Below are positions 62,153 to 64,000 of a stretch of DNA of 64,000 nucleotides, one piece after another. Each line of letters begins with the position of its first letter. Within the stretch, counting starts at the first letter, position 1. Both the position numbers and the translations under genes were made by a program. Below the pieces are notes generated by a model. The model was given only the letters and a program-made list of their open reading frames with translations, ran no database searches and was not told where the DNA came from. Origin of the DNA: JAJDIA01 sp031555735 (GTDB taxonomy: Bacteria > Bacteroidota > Bacteroidia > Bacteroidales > Tannerellaceae); the NCBI GenBank assembly GCA_031555735.1, contig JAVBUE010000010.1, positions 1-64,000 of the forward strand, given 5' to 3'.

Positions 62153-63995
62153 GCTACTGATCGCTATGGCGCTGGCCTGCCTGATGTGTTCCTGCCAACC
62201 GAAAGGTGGCGATGTATGGCTGGAAGCCGAACGCTTTTCCTCGAAAGGGGGATGGGTGACCGACCAGCAATTCATGAACCGGATGGGATCGCCCTACCTG
62301 ATGGCGCACGGGATGGGTAAACCGGTAGAAGACGCAAGTACCACTCTGACATTCCCCGGCGTGGGCACCTATTATATCTATGTACGCACGTACAACTGGA
62401 CTTCCCCCTGGACTCAGGAGGAAGGGGCGGGAAAGTTCCAGGTACTGATTGATAACAAGCCGGTTGACGCAACCTTCGGCCACACCGGCCATGCCTGGGA
62501 ATGGCAAAGGGGAGGCGCGGTGGAGGTCCGTAAGCGGAAGGCAACCGTCACCCTGCGCGACCTGACCGGGTTCAACGGCCGTTGCGACGCCCTGTACTTT
62601 ACTACCGATCCCCATAAACGGCCACCTGCCGGAGGAGAAGAACTGTCGGCTTTCCGCTATCAGCAAACAGGTATCCAACCGGAAAAGGCCGGGGAGTTCG
62701 ACCTCGTGGTTGTTGGCGGTGGCGTGGCCGGTATCTGTGCGGCCGTATCAGCCGCCCGGCTGCATATGAAGGTTGCCCTTATACACGACCGCCCCGTCTG
62801 GGGAGGCAACAACAGCTCGGAAGTACGCGTACACCTCGGTGGACGCATCAACCTTGGCCCCTATCCTGCCCTGGGTGGCGTGGTGAAAGAACTGAGTCCG
62901 GAGAAAGGCGGAAACGCCCAACCGGCCGACAGGTACGAAGACCGGAAAAAAGCGGACCTGATCCACAGCGAGCCCAATATCACCCCCTTTATGAACTACT
63001 ACGCTTTTGCGGTGGAGAAAAACGGATCATCCATCCAATCCGTCACCGCCAAACAGGTTGAAACGGGCGAAGAACTGATCTTCTCAGCACCCCTCTTTGC
63101 CGATTGTACCGGCGACGGGAGCATCGGCGCATTAGCCGGAGCCGACTTCGTCATGGGACGTGAATCGACAGCCGGATTTGGTGAAACCACCGCACCCGGG
63201 ATAGCCGACAAACTGACGATGGGCAGCTCCGTCCAATGGTACTCAAAAGAACAGGCGCAGCCTTCCTCTTTCCCGGTGTTCAGGTACGGTATCGACTTCC
63301 ATGAAGCGAACGCCGAAAAAGTGACGATGGGCGAATGGACCTGGGAAACCGGGATGAATATCAACCAGATCACCGATTTTGAACGGATCCGCGACTATGG
63401 AATGATGGTGATCTTTTCAAACTGGTCGTTCCTGAAGAACGAGTCGGCGGAAAAAGACAGCTATGCCAACCGTGCACTCGAATGGGTAGCCTATGTATCC
63501 GGCAAACGCGAATCGCGCCGCCTGCTCGGCGATTATATCCTGAAAGAGCAGGATATCACCAGCCACACGCTACAAGAGGATGGCACAGCCTCCACATCCT
63601 GGTCGATCGACCTGCATTACCCCGACCCGAAGAATACGGAACATTTCCCCGGCACCGAATTTAAGTCGATCGCCAAACATATCCAGATCCACCCCTACCC
63701 CATCCCCTACCGATGCTTCTATTCCCGCAATGTGGACAACCTCTTCATGGCCGGCCGTAACATCAGTGTGACGCATGTGGCGTTGGGAACGGTACGCGTC
63801 ATGCGCACAACGGGCATGATGGGCGAAGTGGTCGGTATGGCCGCCTCCCTCTGCAAAGCACACCAGGCCAACCCCCGCGACGTGTATAACAGCTACCTGC
63901 CAGACCTCGTATCATTGATGCAGCAAGGCATAGGCAAAGAAAGCCCCGCCGGTTATCCGGACTATAACCTCGGCGGAACGTTGGGAGAAAAATAA
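62136..63995 (+). CDS. FAD-dependent oxidoreductase lipoprotein
   Basis: A 619-residue exported protein (lipobox ALACLMCSC, MRKGNK start at 62136). The first about 150 residues form a beta-rich module (DVWLEAERFSSKGGW; YYIYVRTYNWTSPW) often found before sugar-acting domains. The FAD_oxidored domain then begins with the dinucleotide motif VVVGGGVAGICAA and a FAD loop WGGNNSSEVRVHLGG. Its end (MAGRNISVTHVALGTVRVM) is the usual C-terminal FAD motif. Likely periplasmic and acting on a carbohydrate, but the substrate is unknown. The gene is complete, ending five bases before the window edge. Confidence 0.87.
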   Translation: MRKGNKLLIAMALACLMCSCQPKGGDVWLEAERFSSKGGWVTDQQFMNRMGSPYLMAHGMGKPVEDASTTLTFPGVGTYYIYVRTYNWTSPWTQEEGAGKFQVLIDNKPVDATFGHTGHAWEWQRGGAVEVRKRKATVTLRDLTGFNGRCDALYFTTDPHKRPPAGGEELSAFRYQQTGIQPEKAGEFDLVVVGGGVAGICAAVSAARLHMKVALIHDRPVWGGNNSSEVRVHLGGRINLGPYPALGGVVKELSPEKGGNAQPADRYEDRKKADLIHSEPNITPFMNYYAFAVEKNGSSIQSVTAKQVETGEELIFSAPLFADCTGDGSIGALAGADFVMGRESTAGFGETTAPGIADKLTMGSSVQWYSKEQAQPSSFPVFRYGIDFHEANAEKVTMGEWTWETGMNINQITDFERIRDYGMMVIFSNWSFLKNESAEKDSYANRALEWVAYVSGKRESRRLLGDYILKEQDITSHTLQEDGTASTSWSIDLHYPDPKNTEHFPGTEFKSIAKHIQIHPYPIPYRCFYSRNVDNLFMAGRNISVTHVALGTVRVMRTTGMMGEVVGMAASLCKAHQANPRDVYNSYLPDLVSLMQQGIGKESPAGYPDYNLGGTLGEK

Positions 63996-64000
63996 GAAGC

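Overview
The window reads as chromosomal DNA of a Bacteroidales bacterium (Bacteroidota), possibly Parabacteroides-like; the genus is a guess. The support is the set of -7 boxes of the TAnnTTTG type in front of many genes, and gene families typical of that group: long KamA-type aminomutase, GH31 with a PA14 insert, DUF4965 lipoprotein, GH78, UshA-like lipoprotein, HdeD-like DUF308 protein and L25 with a long C-terminal domain. Base composition looks close to 50% GC in the core genes and lower in the intergenic islands.

Layout. 1-1.8 kb: the 3' part of an IS5-type transposase, then a 0.66 kb gene-free island of 22-bp-period repeats inside a 208-bp inverted repeat, a short integrase-like stub and tRNA-Asn. 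2.0-8.2 kb (minus): lipB, mtgA, an UshA-like nucleotidase lipoprotein, a GH78-like rhamnosidase and a TlpA-like thioredoxin. 8.4-12.4 kb: engB (plus), facing an unknown 219-aa protein, a DUF2148 ferredoxin-like protein and a 705-aa KamA-family radical SAM enzyme. 12.5-18.2 kb: two tandem paralogous sensor kinases, one with a receiver domain. 18.4-24.2 kb: pyrB-pyrI-flavin reductase (plus) facing an AddB-like nuclease and an aldo/keto reductase (minus). 24.5-26.7 kb: two outer-membrane beta-barrel genes.

27.2-37.3 kb is the most unusual region: a tight nine-gene minus-strand operon built around a 1028-residue tubulin/FtsZ-superfamily GTPase. It also encodes a three-TM membrane protein, a zinc-ribbon/TM/Ig-like/MORN bridging protein, several exported proteins of unknown function, an NTF2-like protein, a PEGA plus SUMF1-fold protein lacking the FGE cysteines, and a CsgG/FlgT-like protein. 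I infer an envelope-spanning, cytomotive-NTPase-linked apparatus whose function I cannot name. It is bracketed by a perfect 17-bp inverted repeat and lies between two copies of a second 22-bp-period repeat element (26.8-27.2 and 45.4-45.7 kb).

37.8-45.3 kb: a TPR/TM/HTH regulator, a Crp-like regulator, and a five-gene [FeFe]-hydrogenase-like regulatory cluster (two DRTGG proteins, an RsbW-like ATPase, an H-cluster-domain protein and a PHP phosphoesterase), then an M24 aminopeptidase. 45.3-46.4 kb is gene-free (terminators, repeat element, candidate small RNA). 46.4-53.4 kb: DUF308 protein and a small glycan locus (AraC, DUF4965 lipoprotein, GH31). 53.6-60.3 kb: TetR-TolC-adaptor-RND pump operon ending in a small PII-like protein. 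60.4-64 kb: rplY, pth, an S4-domain protein and an FAD-dependent oxidoreductase lipoprotein.
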